From positions 53,194,067-53,258,066 of the forward strand of contig CM060983.1 in NCBI GenBank assembly GCA_030765065.1: DNA of 64,000 bases, read 5' to 3'. The stretch's first letter is position 1. The number at the start of each line of letters is the position of its first letter. This document shows, piece after piece, positions 1-13,100 of the stretch. The DNA is from Deroplatys truncata. Lineage: Eukaryota > Arthropoda > Insecta > Mantodea > Mantidae. Under the pieces are notes generated by a model that was not told where the DNA came from, ran no database searches, and saw nothing but the letters and a program-made list of their open reading frames with translations. A program made the position numbers and the translations under genes.

Positions 1-1
1 C

Positions 2-199
2 CCTATAATGGACTGGCCTGCACAGAGTCCTGACTTGAATCCTATAGAACACCTTTGGGATGTTTTGGAACGCCGACTTCATGCCAGGCCTCATTGACCT
101 ACATCGATACCTCTCCTCAGTTCCGCACTCAGTGAAGAATGGGCTGCCATTCCCCAAGAAACCTTCCAGCACCTGATTGAAAGTATGCCTGGAGAGTGA
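2..199 (+). pseudogene. Tc1/mariner transposase, C-terminal remnant
   Basis: The plus frame from base 2 reads [17 protein letters not shown] followed by [11 protein letters not shown], the hallmark third-acidic-residue region of Tc1-family DDE transposases (cut-and-paste enzymes). A TGA at 95-97 interrupts the frame. The same frame then continues with SEEWAAIPQETFQHLIES and ends at a TGA at 197-199, where Tc1 transposases normally end. The window edge removes the first two catalytic residues. The internal stop makes it a dead copy. A dispersed repeat begins about 50 bp downstream. Confidence 0.85.
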
Positions 200-251
200 A
201 CACTGCCATCAGGTTAAGGGTGGGCCAACACCATATTGACTTCCAGCATCT

Positions 252-702
252 TGCATAACAAGTAAACCATAAGAGATGGAGAACATTTTACTACACAATA
301 AATGTAGATCTCGTCAAAACACAATTTATGTCATATACATTTTTTTTTATTTTTTTTTGTCGAGTGAACCATTTCCAAGATATTTCTTGTTATTTGTTTG
401 AATTTTCCAATACTTACACTTTTTCTCAAAGGGAATTCATTATTAGTTTCTTTCTTTTTTTTTTAATGTCCTGGATATGCAAAGAGAATGGAATGCTCCA
501 CATAGCAACCAGCTCTTAAAAGATTTGACTATCGCTTAAAGCTTACCATATTCCCCTTGCACCTACCAGAAAATTAGCATTAACATAGTTTCTGCAAACC
601 TTTATCTCGATTAACATGAAGTAGATGGAGAATACGCATTTGTAAGAATAATTTGTACCAGGGTAGAGAAAGTCACCTGAATGCAACACATCGGATTTTT
701 TA
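252..702 (-). repeat. Dispersed modular repeat, partial copy
   Basis: This is a diverged reverse-oriented copy of the repeat seen complete at 4031-4920. It starts inside module b at the block reading GTAAACCATAAGAGAT and runs through module a to AGAGAAAGTCACCTGAATG, then the ACACATC terminal block. The distal part of module b, including the CA-rich stretch, is missing. It abuts the Tc1 remnant. Confidence 0.8.
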
Positions 703-819
703 ATTGTGTAACATCCGCTCTTACTTCATACAAAACCACAACCAGTGACAGGATGAAATAAATGGAAAATGAAATTTAGGAAGGAAACGTCTAAGTTTAT
801 GATACCTCACTAGCTTTTG

Positions 820-960
820 GCAAACATGAGAACAGCAAGGAAAACCTGGAGGGGATGGGGGGAAAAAAAGCCTCAATCAGGGAGGACAGTCTTGGTGGGA
901 TTTGAATCACAGATATTCCATTTATGGGTCACTACCGTAACGACTGACTACCTGTGTCTG
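820..960 (-). repeat. tRNA-derived SINE fragment
   Basis: Read on the minus strand there is a degenerate A-box-like stretch (TAGTCAGTCGTTACGG) about 40 bases before a B-box-like TGATTCAAATCCCACC. A body then ends in GGTTTTCCTTGCTG. The arrangement fits the tRNA head of a SINE. The flanks do not show a foldable functional tRNA. Confidence 0.5.
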
Positions 961-1260
961 TGTACTTTGGTTAGAAAAAGGATGATGATCCATGGGTGAC
1001 AGAGCTTGCAACCTCTTGCCTGGACATGACACTAATGGAACGATCAATGCGGAAGTATCCAATGGACCACTTCCCCATTTTCAAGCCCAGAGAAGAGAAG
1101 TCCAATTTAAACTTCAATGATCTTGTAACGAGTTACCAATATTCTGCTTCTGGTAAGTGACATATGCAAGTGTACGATGACTGATGGGAATGAAAGGAAA
1201 TGGGATGAGTAATATGGAAGTGCATGAATAAAGTTACAAACTGAAAACAATGTACAATTA

Positions 1261-1266
1261 TTTATT
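1261..1266 (-). promoter_or_regulatory. Polyadenylation signal of NDUFC2
   Basis: AATAAA on the minus strand lies 116 bases past the NDUFC2 stop codon, with GT-rich sequence further downstream. Cleavage is expected roughly 10-25 bases beyond it (about 1236-1251). This gives a short 3' UTR with no transposon in it. Confidence 0.65.
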
Positions 1267-1381
1267 AACTTGAAAAAACAATTATCCTTCCTATTTGTAC
1301 AATTTTATAGAAATTGCATTAAACAATCTGTTAGCGACACTTACTTTATATTTTTGGAACTACTGCAGAATAAAGCTTCAC

Positions 1382-1431
1382 TCAACGTATTGGTACCCAC
1401 TTCTGGAACACTTCTGAATACTTCTTTCTTT
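1382..1431 (-). CDS. NDUFC2: NDUFC2 exon 3 (terminal)
   Basis: The acceptor TTCAACACAG has a long T-tract before it (plus-strand A-run at 1440-1454). The exon completes a glutamate codon and encodes RKKYSEVFQKWVPIR, followed by TGA at 1384-1382. This is the expected family C-terminus. It is too short to appear as an open reading frame and was found from the splice signals and phase. Confidence 0.9.
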
Positions 1432-4400
1432 CTGTGTTGAAAAAAAAAAAAAAACATATTAGTCATTTAAACAATATATTAAAATAAAAAAAAATTACCA
1501 ATTTCCGGTAATACAGTTACAAAATTACAGTCCCCCAACTGTGCACTAATATGATCATTTGAATATTTTTATAATCAATTCCAAAAGTAACACACTAATC
1601 ATATAGAGGAGAATACATTATGTTATATATAAATTGCAAATACGTATGTGATATTGGAAGGACCATTCTTATTTTAACGTTTTCATGCTCCAATACAGGG
1701 CAATGCCCAACAGAAATCTTCAGATCAATCAGATTTAATCATGCTATTGACTGTTTGTTACAGAATATATAATCATTAGTCGTGGAAAGTGATGCACGGC
1801 AGTTACAAGATAATGGACATCAATTCCTTTAACATAAAAAAAAAGTAGATTAATTATAAATATTTAGATGTAATGCATATGTATTGTTAATAGTACATTA
1901 CAAATACGGGCAAGCAAGGTGTGTGAGGGACAGAAGAGAGGGAAGTATCATTTGCTGTTGCCATGGGAAATACAACTTGAGTGAAAGAATCTAAATCAGA
2001 CAATTAATAGTGAACCAAAGGTATTTTGCTGTTACGGTTATGTGTGAATACTCGTAGATGTACCTAGCTATTATTTTCAAATGGCCATTTGGAGCTTATT
2101 ATTTATTTATTTTTTTAAAGTAGCTTAATGGTTGGTACTATTACTGAAAATAACCATTTTCTCCCACATGTAATGACAAGTATTCATTCTTTGTATTCCC
2201 TTAAAGCATCCAGGAAATTTTTGAAAGGATTTACTCATTTTTATTCACTTTATTCAAGAAATGTGTTGAATGCATATTGTTCTGTAAATAATATGTCATC
2301 ACAAAATTTCAAATGAGGCAGTCTCACTGTTCTATGGAAACACTCACCAGGTTCTGGAAAGTCCTCAGGATGAAGCTGTAGATAGTGCCTCAGAACAGCA
2401 TCTCGCTCTGCCAAATATGAATCACGATATCTATCCAAGTAATATCCAGCAAGAGTTGCCAAACCTACTGCTGTAATGTGAAACTGGATACCTGGAATAA
2501 TAGATATTTTAGTTTAATTACACTTTTAAACTGCAGAGGTACCACTACTTCAATTATACTTTTTTTTTGCTTCAGAATAGCTCGTGAAAAATGCTCTGAG
2601 GTGAAAACCCTAAGGCACAACTCACAAAGAAAATTAAGCATTAACATTACGACATAAAACTTAAAGACATAAACGTAATGCAAATCTAGTCATTCACGTC
2701 AACAAATGATAACAGCCAATCGCAACAGTGTTAAACAGCTGAGCTAATATGGCAACCTGCAAAGCAAACACTGACAAAAGAGGTTATGTTCATGTGTCAA
2801 TATGAGCAAGAACTAGCCAACTGGTTAAAGGACGTTAAACTCACAAAAAAGCATCATCTATCATCACAGTTTGTTTTGGTATGATTTTTATACAGGTTTA
2901 TTCAAAAAGAAGGAATAGACTTTAAATATTTAATTCTAATGAACACAATAGATGGCAACACATGCACTACATCAGTGAATAGAGAAAAGCTCAAAATTTT
3001 ATTTTGTGTGTTCAAAATGTGCACCATTTGTTATGCAAGGACGACCAGTGCTTTTCCATTTGCATACGCAACCATCTTCTACGAATTTATTGTATCAATT
3101 GTAAATTTTTTATGATGAGACGGCTTATTGTTGAACTTACAACGAAATGCAAGCTGCAATGAAACAATGGATTCACTCTTTGGATAATGCAGCACATAAA
3201 ATGACTTTTCCTGTGACGTTGCCATTTTCTCGTAAACAAACACAGTGCCACTGTAGGCACTGAATGGAACCAATACATGGGGCTTAAAACTTTGAACTTT
3301 CCTCTATTCAATGATGTGTCGTACGTGTTGCTATCTATTGTTGTTCATTAAAAATGCATATTTAAAAATCTGTTCCTTCTTTTTGAATAACCCTGTAGAT
3401 ACCACAGTGATTCCTGGCACATGATATTACACATAAATTGTGTTAGCGAGTCAACACAAGGCAACAGGAAATCTAATGGGAGATGGCAGAAAGATCACGT
3501 GATGAGAATCACTCGACGACTGTCTAGTTTCTTAACTCTGACAAAAACATAAACATGAAAAAAGCAAGCCTCTAAGTTTATGTTTAATTCTATGTTTACT
3601 TCAATGTTTGTGCAATTCATTGTGAATGGTTCCATTATAACACATATCATATAGCTTTTAGGTTTACATTATGCTTATGTTTAAGGGGGTTATGCGTGAA
3701 ATTTCTATTTTGCACAATTTTAAAACTACATACTTAATTTTTTGTACACATACTTGGGGTGTTATGTAAACTATTTGGCAGCGCTTCATTTTTGTATTTC
3801 AATTAGGTTTTTAATTACTGAAAATTTTCTTTCAAAAAATTTGCAAACTTCAAAATGAAGTTCACTGCGCACTTTATTGAAAAAAGTTTGATTTTTTTTT
3901 TTACGAAACCAGGAGCTATTTAGAAAAACTTGGCACACAGGTTTTGTAATATCTTAACTGTAAAGGAAATAAAACATATGATCTTCACAAAATTTCAAAA
4001 TATTTGCAATCACCACATACGTTTTATTTTTACTTTCTCTACTACGTATAGTAAGTAGGGGAAGTATTGCATTCCACCCAAAAATTCAATACCGAGATTT
4101 CACCGAAATATATTTTGAGACCCCCTGAATCAAAAAAAAAAAAGCATTTTTGGAAACATGTACATGTGTGTGTCTGTGAACAGCATAACTCAGAAATGAA
4201 CAGTCGGATAAACACCAAACTTGGTATTTAGGTTCAGTATCTTCCAGAGATGCGACAGGAAGGTTTTCAAGAAAATCCCCCCACCCCAGATTACCCTTTA
4301 CATGGAACATTTTTCAAAAATTTTAATTTTCTCAAAAATGGCTCTTAACGATTTTGATTAAAATATCATATGTTTAAGATATTTTCATGACAAATAAAAT

Positions 4401-7117
4401 GTATATCTTGAATTTTCTGGAATGTCTCCAAAAGTATTCTTCATTGTGAACAAATTTTGCATAACTGGTAAACCATAAGAGATAGACAAAATTTTACTAC
4501 ACAAAAAATGTAGTACACATTAAAATACACAATTTATGTCATATACATTTTTTTTGTTGAGTGAACCATTTTCGAGATATTGCTTGTTATTCCCTTAAAT
4601 ATTTCAATACTTATTTTCTCAAATGGGAATTCGTTATTCATTTTTTTGTCTTGGATATGCAAAGAGTATTAATCTGTGGCAAAGGGAATGGTGCTGCACC
4701 TAGCAACCAGCTATTCTGAGATATGTATGTGCTTAAAGGCTACTGTATTTCTATATTGCCCTTGTAAATATATATTCCCCTTACATCTACAAGAAAATTA
4801 GCAATAAGATAGAGTCTGCAAATGTTTATCTCGATTAACATGAAGTAGATGGAGAATAAGCATTTGTAAAAATAGTTTGTACAAGAGTAGAGAAAGTCAT
4901 GTGAGTGTAACACATCAGATTTTTTTTGTCTTGGTTATGCAAAGAGAATGATGCTGCACATAGCAACCAGCTATTAAGAGGTATGTCTATGCTTAAAGGC
5001 TACTGTATTTCTATATTGCCCTTGCAAATACAAAACGAGGGGAACATAGTACGCCTTAAGCGATAATCAAATATTTTTAGAACTGGTCGCTATGTGTAAA
5101 ATGTAATTCTCTTTGCATGGCAAAAGATAGTTTCTGCAAATGTTTATCTTGATTAATATGAAATAGATGGAGAATAAGAGTTGTAAAAATAGTTTGTACA
5201 AGAGTAGAGAAAGTCATGTGAGTTTAACACATCAAAATTTTTATCTAAAAAAGTACTAAATTAATCCTAAATCCCATGCATCAGTTTTTTTGCCATGCTT
5301 TATAGAATGTACAGTAATACTTTCAGCCTAGCATCGAATTTGTGGATGTAATTTTGTTCTAAATGGATAAAAGTGTAGCAAAAATTAAAGGGAAGAAAAA
5401 TGGGTTTAAAAGTTTGCGTGCAGTTAACCAGAAATGATGATTTACAGACCTTCCTAGAAGTGTCCAGCTTAGACGTGTAAGTCATACTCTTTCTTCATTA
5501 CAAGCACTATAAATCAGTTATGGCATAAGCCAAGCCTTTCAATGCCAAGTCCTACAAACACTTTTGATTACAGTCATTGACCAATGATGACAGTAAAGTG
5601 GCGTCCACCAATATATATTTACATTCTTCATTATTTACAACAGGTACATGTTCATAAATATCCCCCAGCTGTTTCTGCCTTAAATTTTTCTTTTTGTACA
5701 CCACATTCTTGTTCATCTAATCTTTGATCACTGCTATTATTTACATTATTTACACTTGTTTATGGCTCATGTATACGAAACATATAATTTGGTGTTACAC
5801 AATAACTATTGGCAGAGCTGCTGTTATAATCGGCACAACAGTTCTAGACACGTGAAAATCTTAATGAGAGCTATGATGCGAGTTGCTTACCAGATCAGGT
5901 GGTGACCGGTCGTCTGCATGCTGCAGGAGTGCGTGGGACAGTCATCGTCAAATATCCACACCGGTTATGCACTGCGTTGCACTGATAAACTTAGTTATAT
6001 ACAGTATATTAAAATCCACGCTGTAAAAAGTGCTTAATCTAAAAAACGCTGTCAATCATTGCCTCCAATTCTTCCACATCTAACAACCCTTCCTCTTCTG
6101 CAGAATCACTCACATTATTGCCGTCATCACTGCTGTCACTACTTTCTGCACCATTATCCTGGATGTGAATTATTTTTATTTGATTTTCTGCAATTCCGTA
6201 TTTTTCGGAATAATGATTCTTAATTTATTCAGCATGTCGCCATACATTTTCCCATTCTGACCTTCCAATTTCAGCAAATTGCTGGCGTTATAACTGCTCC
6301 ACATATTTTAATTTAAAAGTGATATTTCTGCATGCCACCCATTTTTTGATATCAGCCCAGATTAATTCGATTGGGTTTAGATCTGGGCGATACGATGACA
6401 GTCTAAGTACATTATGGCGATGTTGTATTACTATCTGGTCAAGTATGTATGACTTCTGAAGCTGTTTGTTGGCTTTAATTAAGTTATATAGCTTTGTTTT
6501 ACTCATGCTTTCTTCTAAAGCTTTATTATGTCTAAGTAACCAAGCTCTCATTTCTTCTTTCAAGGAAGTTGAGGTAGGTGGTTTGTGAATTTGAGTGTTG
6601 ACGCATTGTGAAGCATTGTCGATGACCAGAACAGACCCAGCAGGCATATTAGGTATCAACATGGCGTTGATTCACTTCATGTAATTTTCTGTATTCATTT
6701 CTTGATGAAAATCTCCTGTTGTTTGTTGCGACTTGTAAAAGAAGGGCATTTGGAACGAAGCCGATCTTTCCAACAGCATGAACGATAATAAGTATTTGCC
6801 CTTTGGCAACAGGTGCCTGCAAACCTAATTCGCTATCGTCACTCCAACTTTTAGATGCTGTATGACTCATCTTCATACATTATAGTATTTTTCTGAAATT
6901 TGTAGCACCACCTTGAAAATTGATGCTGATATAAGTACATATAAAATTAGTCATTTGGAAAGGTAGAATCAGACTGAAAAATTAAATGCCATAGCCGGGA
7001 TTTGAACCACAGATCTTAGGTTTTCCGTGCCATTGCTCTAACTGACTAAGCTATCATGGCAACATTTACTTTTTATTTTTATTTCTATTTTTTATGTTAT
7101 TATTATTATTATTATTA

Positions 7118-7152
<35 letters not shown>

Positions 7153-10100
7153 TCATTTTATTTATTTATTTTGCTTATCTGTTAGAACTCTTCTATTTGA
7201 TTTCGGTTTCTTCCACTTGAACCCTAAAACTTTAATAATTTTTCTGAGATTTGTAGCACCACCTTGAAAGTTTCTGCTGTGTTTCAGCTGGATGAGCAAT
7301 CTGCTTATTATTAGCACAGTTTTTTCTTCCACATAGGAATTGTGAATTGTGCGCCGAATGACGCATTCGAAATCGTCTATTTCTGTAATACGTTTAGGGA
7401 CCTTATGTTTCTTCCCAGGCGTGTCAAATGGCATTCTTTCATCCATATGTTTTTTTTCTTATCTTTGAGAACTCTGGAAACGGAACTCGGTGAAACACCA
7501 GTTGCTTTGACTACTATTTCTTTCACTCTCTTAAGGCTTTTGTGGAACTCGGATGAACATATATTTTCTTCCTTCATCTCTGCTTCTTGCTTCATGAAGT
7601 CGAGGACATTTGCAATTATTTCCCTACTTTGACTGCGTAACAACTTAGCACTCAACTTTGAAAACGTAGAAGCCATGGTTATAAATATAACAAATATAAA
7701 ATAAGTACTATTTAGATACGGCTCTCTTTAAAATTACAACCAGATGCAGACACTTTCTATGCAGACTGTATGTGTTACGCACTGTGAGTAAGCAAAGGTA
7801 TTATATCGCTTTCGTTGATTAAGCTAAACATAAACCATTCCTAGGCTCGGCAGCTGGGGTAGCAATCAAGGTCACGATTCCAGAAGTTTTGCGCCAGTAA
7901 TAGTATGTTATACCAATTATGGTGGCTCAGTGATGAATCAGAAACTAGCCTTCATAGAAAAAATCCCACACAAATTGGTAAAAAAGCAGATTTTTTACTT
8001 CAAGCAGTGATTTCATCACCTGATATGTCCCTCAGAGACATTTAAAGAGTGCAGATCTTTAAATATGGCATAATTAGAGTAACTTCCAGGCACCATAGTG
8101 CCTTAATACTTTGCATATATATGCACTTCAAACCACCTAGTATTTTTTGGTAACCCCCCCCCCCCCCAAAAGTGAAATTTCGTCATTTTTGGTCACATTT
8201 TAACCCGTTTCCCCCCTTAATTTTCATTGTGAATGGGGTCTAATGTAGTCAAAGTAGTAGTGAAATAAGTTCTTTTTCATTCCGAATTGAGACATTTTAA
8301 TTGTTTAATAATCCTTCAATAAAACAATATTCAATATACTTCATATGTGCCAGCCTTACTATCAGTAGAGAGCAGGCATTGATCATCAGCTCTGTTACAT
8401 AAAACTCAGAGGTGCAACAAATAAAACAAGTATGTAACATTTGATAAATCTGTCAGTCATTACCGGCTTAGTTGCATACATATTACAATTTACTTCTTAA
8501 CGTGGTGGTGGTGGAGTGATGTTTAAGGGCCCATCGACAGCTAGGTCATTTGGGCCCAAGGAAAAACAGATAAACAGTTAAAACTGAAAATGGTCGATCT
8601 AAAAATGCATTAGAAGAGACTAAAAACTAAATAGCCGTAAGACCATAAATGAGGTTAAAAGAGAATAAAATCCAGGACTAAAAATATCGGTAAAATGGAA
8701 TAAAATCGAGGCTAAAAAGACAAAATTAAAAGGCAAGTTATACTTGTGGAAAAAACCCCGATCTTGGTAACAAACCGCAGGGTCTGCCTTACAGCCACTG
8801 GGTCATCGCCTAAAACTGAGGGCAACGTAAAACCCAGGTCATAAAACTGACGATCACGGGCGTATCTCGGACAATCAATCAGTACATGTGACACGCTAAG
8901 CGGCACAGCACACGTCTAACAGACAGGGGCCGGGGCACCAAGCAGAAGATGACCGTGTGTGGCGCGCGTATGCCCGATTCTTAGGCGGGTCAGAACAACT
9001 TCTGACCGCCGTGATCCCCTGCAGGAAGTGGACCAGGGCTGTACGGTGTCTTTGATTGTCCGGAGTTGAGTGCCAGCCAGAGACTCCCATGATAGCTGCC
9101 AAGCTGAAAACAGAGGACGATGGAAGTAAGGCCGAACATCCGTAGAAGGCACAGTTAAGGTGGAAAACTCCGGCAAACGGCATGCGGCCTTAGCAGCCAC
9201 ATCTGCCTCCTCATTGCCAGGAATTCCCACATGGCCTGGAGCCCATGTAAAAACGAACTGGTATCCGTGACAGATCAGCTGAGATAAAAGTGTTTGGATC
9301 TTTAAAATCAAGGTGGAGGAGCTGATAAACTGTTGCAGGCCCTGGATAGCGCTCAGAGAGTCGGAGCAAATAATAAAACGGCCAGGGACAAACGTGGAGA
9401 TAAAAAGCAAGAAAGAGAAGATGGCAAACAGCTCGGCCATAAAAACTGAACTGGCGTCTGGAAGGCGAAATTTGTGAACCCCACCGTCATAGATAAAACC
9501 CTGTGCCACCATTCACACGGAAACCATCAGTAAAAACCTGAGAATAGTCACAGTAACGGTCTAAGATCGCGGAGAAGAGCTGACAAAACACTGGCTGCGG
9601 GGTAGCGACTTTGGCATCACCCGAAAGTTTGATCAAACCAGGCACGTTGGAGCTGCCACGGGGGAACACGACTAAGACAGGATTGCTCCACAGGACGCAG
9701 TCGGAGGTCATGTGCGCAAAAAAGACTTCATAACGTAAACTTGCATGGCCACTGTTAAGCATTATTGAAGTATTGTTTTTAGCTTAAGTGGCAGAGCATT
9801 ATTGAAGTATTATTTTTGGCTTAAGTGGCAATCTTAAGGATTGGTAAGATGAAATCCTAGTTTCATTATGGTCTGTATTTGCATTACAAAATGTGTATCT
9901 TGAATTCTCTGCAAACAGCCTATGATGTCTTCATTCTGAATGAATTTTGTATATTTTTGTATACCTGGTAAATCAAAATATTACAACACAAACAATGTAA
10001 ATCTTGTTAAAACACATAGCTTGTCTCAAATAAAATGTTTTGTGGCATTAACTATTTCCAAGATATACAGGATGGACCATTTAAGTTGGGACTGTACAAT

Positions 10101-13100
10101 ATCTCCAAAACTAAACGTTTCAGAAATTCAGGATTTTCATTGTTATTTACGTTGGTGTAAAACAACTGCAAAGTGCTTTATACAAATGCTGTTTAGCTTT
10201 TAATAAGTGAGAAAACAACATAAAAAGGGTAGGTTCCAATTTAAGAAAAATTAAATTAACCCTAAAATGACCATCACAACATCCTTCAAATAAAACATGA
10301 CTAAATTTACTTTCTCCCATAATATCAAGCAACTTTTATTCAAGACATTTCTTTCTACAATGCTTAGATATTATACACCCTCAACTTAAATGGTCCACTC
10401 TGTATTGTGATTGATTTGAGTTTTCAAATACTTTACATACATTTTTTGTAGTGCTAAGGAAGTGGTCTTTAGTTTCTCAAGATGTCATGCAAAGAGTGAA
10501 ATTTTAAAACCAGCATAAAACGATCTACTTTTTAAAGATTTCACCATTGGTTCAACCTTCTGTATTCCCCTTTTAACTACAACGAAAACAGTAATGAAAC
10601 ATTTTCTGTACTAATATTTTAATGCTGTTTCCATGTTCAGTCCCTTACTTGATACCTATCCCATTTCCAGTTGAACCATTTCTTTCATTATTTAGCTAAA
10701 TCATTCTACCAAAGCTCCTATGCACAATTATTTCTCATTGATCTTAAGGTCACCCAGTTCTGCACAATATAACATTTGCATTTCCATAATTACATTGCAA
10801 ATTATTTCTAACCAGTTATACCTGGTGACTTTACAAGATGTTTTCAAAAATGATGGTCCAAAATGTACAGCCAGAGAGGGAGTTGGATTCAGAAAACATT
10901 GAAAGCATTCACTGACACAGTCTTTCAAAATACATGATTTAAAACCATCCTGCATTCATTTCAAAGCTATGCGATAAGTAGGAAATTTTCAATTTGTTTG
11001 TATGCATAGTAGCCAATTGGTGAAATGCATATGTGTTGTAATTGGAACAATCTGGGTTCGAATCCTTGGTGTATGTTTTTTTTTTTTTTATTATTATTCA
11101 AAATTTAATTTGTTAAATGTATGGCAATGCTGTATGTTTTCCATGCATAGGGTATCTATTAATTTTACGACATTCATGCACAAAAATACAAATAAATTGT
11201 CTTTTAGTTTTCAAAGTAAGTACCATATTAGCAAGAATTCTAAAGTGAAAAACTAAACCAAATATTTTAAAATAAAGAAAGTTGAGGGTTGTTACACTAC
11301 ATCACTAAAATATTCTTACTTGAACGCGTTTCGGGAGATAGCTGGTTCCCATCATCAGCATGTTCTCAACATGGGAACAAGCTGTCTCCCGAAACGCGTT
11401 CAAGTAAGAATATTTTAGTGATGTAGTGTAACAACCCTCAACTCTCTTTATTTTAAATTATGACACATCACTGTTACTAGCTTCTAAATCTTGAAAATTA
11501 GTCACTAAACCAAATATTTAATTGACTTAATATTGGATATGCAAACTCTGTCTCATTCTTTAGTTATGAATGGCACTGGCATGATTATGTGCTCGCACCT
11601 CATAATCTTGGAGTTCTACATGATATGTTAGCAATCATACTGACTTTTGTATGGCTGAGCGCACATATAAAGACAAAGCTACAAGATCTCCCCTTACATT
11701 AGTGAATGTTGCTGGATACTCTGTGGCGCAGGCTGCAAGAACACTTTAAGTGCCTATATCTATGGCTATGAGGTGGGTTCGGTTATCCAGGGAAAGGATT
11801 GTTCATCGTCAACCTGGTTTGAGTCGAAAACATTTCTCCACTTCTCAGCAGGACATTGCATTTCTAGAAGAGGCAGACAATATTTTCCAGCATGTCTTCA
11901 ATTAAAAGTAATTCTTGGTCGAACCTCACAGTCTTGCATCGTTTGACTACAGCAGGGCTCTTTGCTTGATCAGCAGCTAAGAAGCAATGTCTTAAAAATG
12001 ATCACAGATTACGTTGCCTCGCATTTGCAAAAGAAAATGTCAACCATAGCTGGAATAGGTTATATTCACAAATGAGGTAACATTTTCATTTACAAATGGG
12101 AGTAAAGCAATGGTCTACCATCCCAGAGGAAAATGTTACGAAGCAAAATACGTGGCACAAATGGATCGCCAAGGTTGTGTATCTGGTTTGTGTTGGAGTT
12201 GGATGTCACGAGATGGTCAGATGGTGTGTTATGGCAACTTGATGGCACATTAAAATATAGCCAGCAGTATAAAGATATCCTAAAAAACATCATGGTTCAT
12301 TCTGTAAGGACTCAACATCTCGATGGAATGATTGAATTCCAGCAGGATAACCACCCTCTCCACACAAGTCAGCAGGTTACAAACTGGTTCTCACAAAGGC
12401 AAGCTATCAGGGATTGACTGGCCTTCTTCCTCACCAGATTTGATTCCCATAAGTGTGTGGGTAGAGGTGAAGAAAGTTTTGGAGTTAAATTGGCCTGCAA
12501 GACAACAGAGATTCTGTGGGATGAAATACAGGATGCTTTGGAGGAAGTATCCTCCCATGAAAATTTAACTAGGTATTTGATCATTCATGTTCCATAGAAT
12601 GAGGGCAGTAATAGAAGCAGTGTGTTTACTTACCCGATATTACATGAATTTCTGTTTTTATTTGCTGTTTCTTTTGGGACTATATTCACTCATTTCTTCT
12701 TTTGCTTGAAAATGAAAAGGAGTGTGTTTCAGTTTTTATGCATGAGCATAAATGCCTTGAAATCAAATAAGCCTTAGCAATTGTAAATTATAATATGTAT
12801 AATAAACGTAGCATTTTTCAGGGGGGGGGGGGGGGAATTATGCTTGGGATATGAACCTGGTAGGCCTCATTACTACATACCTGCTTGGCTGTCAGCGCAG
12901 TAGCTGGAACTCAATATGAAAGATGACAATAGAACAAAGCTAAAAGCACGTGTCCCAAGACACCACTGTGAATCGACCGCAAACATTTGGACTTAGACCA
13001 ATATATGCTTCTAGAGTCTACTCATTATTTTTGTCTTACAATGTACAGAAGTAAAGCTGAAGAGAAGCAATTTCCTGTAAACATGGGTCCAGAAATTGAT

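Larger units (their letters stand above)
6039..7676 (-). pseudogene. mariner-like DDE transposase, degenerate
   Basis: From 7676 the minus strand reads MASTFSKLSAKLLRSQSREI, a helix-turn-helix region (ATGVSPSSVSRVLK), a second region with NFQGGATNLRKIIKVLGFKW, a DDE core piece (LGLQAPVAKGQILIIVHAVG), then VLVIDNASQCVN with the second catalytic aspartate. YRPDLNPIELIWADIKKWVA carries the third acidic residue. An acidic tail EEEGLLDVEELEAM ends at TAG (6041-6039). Frameshifts, stops and a SINE insertion inactivate it. The region around the first aspartate is missing or altered (YEDES). It lies in intron 1 of NDUFC2 in the same orientation. Clear terminal repeats were not found. Confidence 0.85.

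Noticed and set aside
2128-2316. 62-codon plus-strand ORF next to NDUFC2 exon 2
   Set aside because: AT-rich, no family, antisense to the gene's intron.
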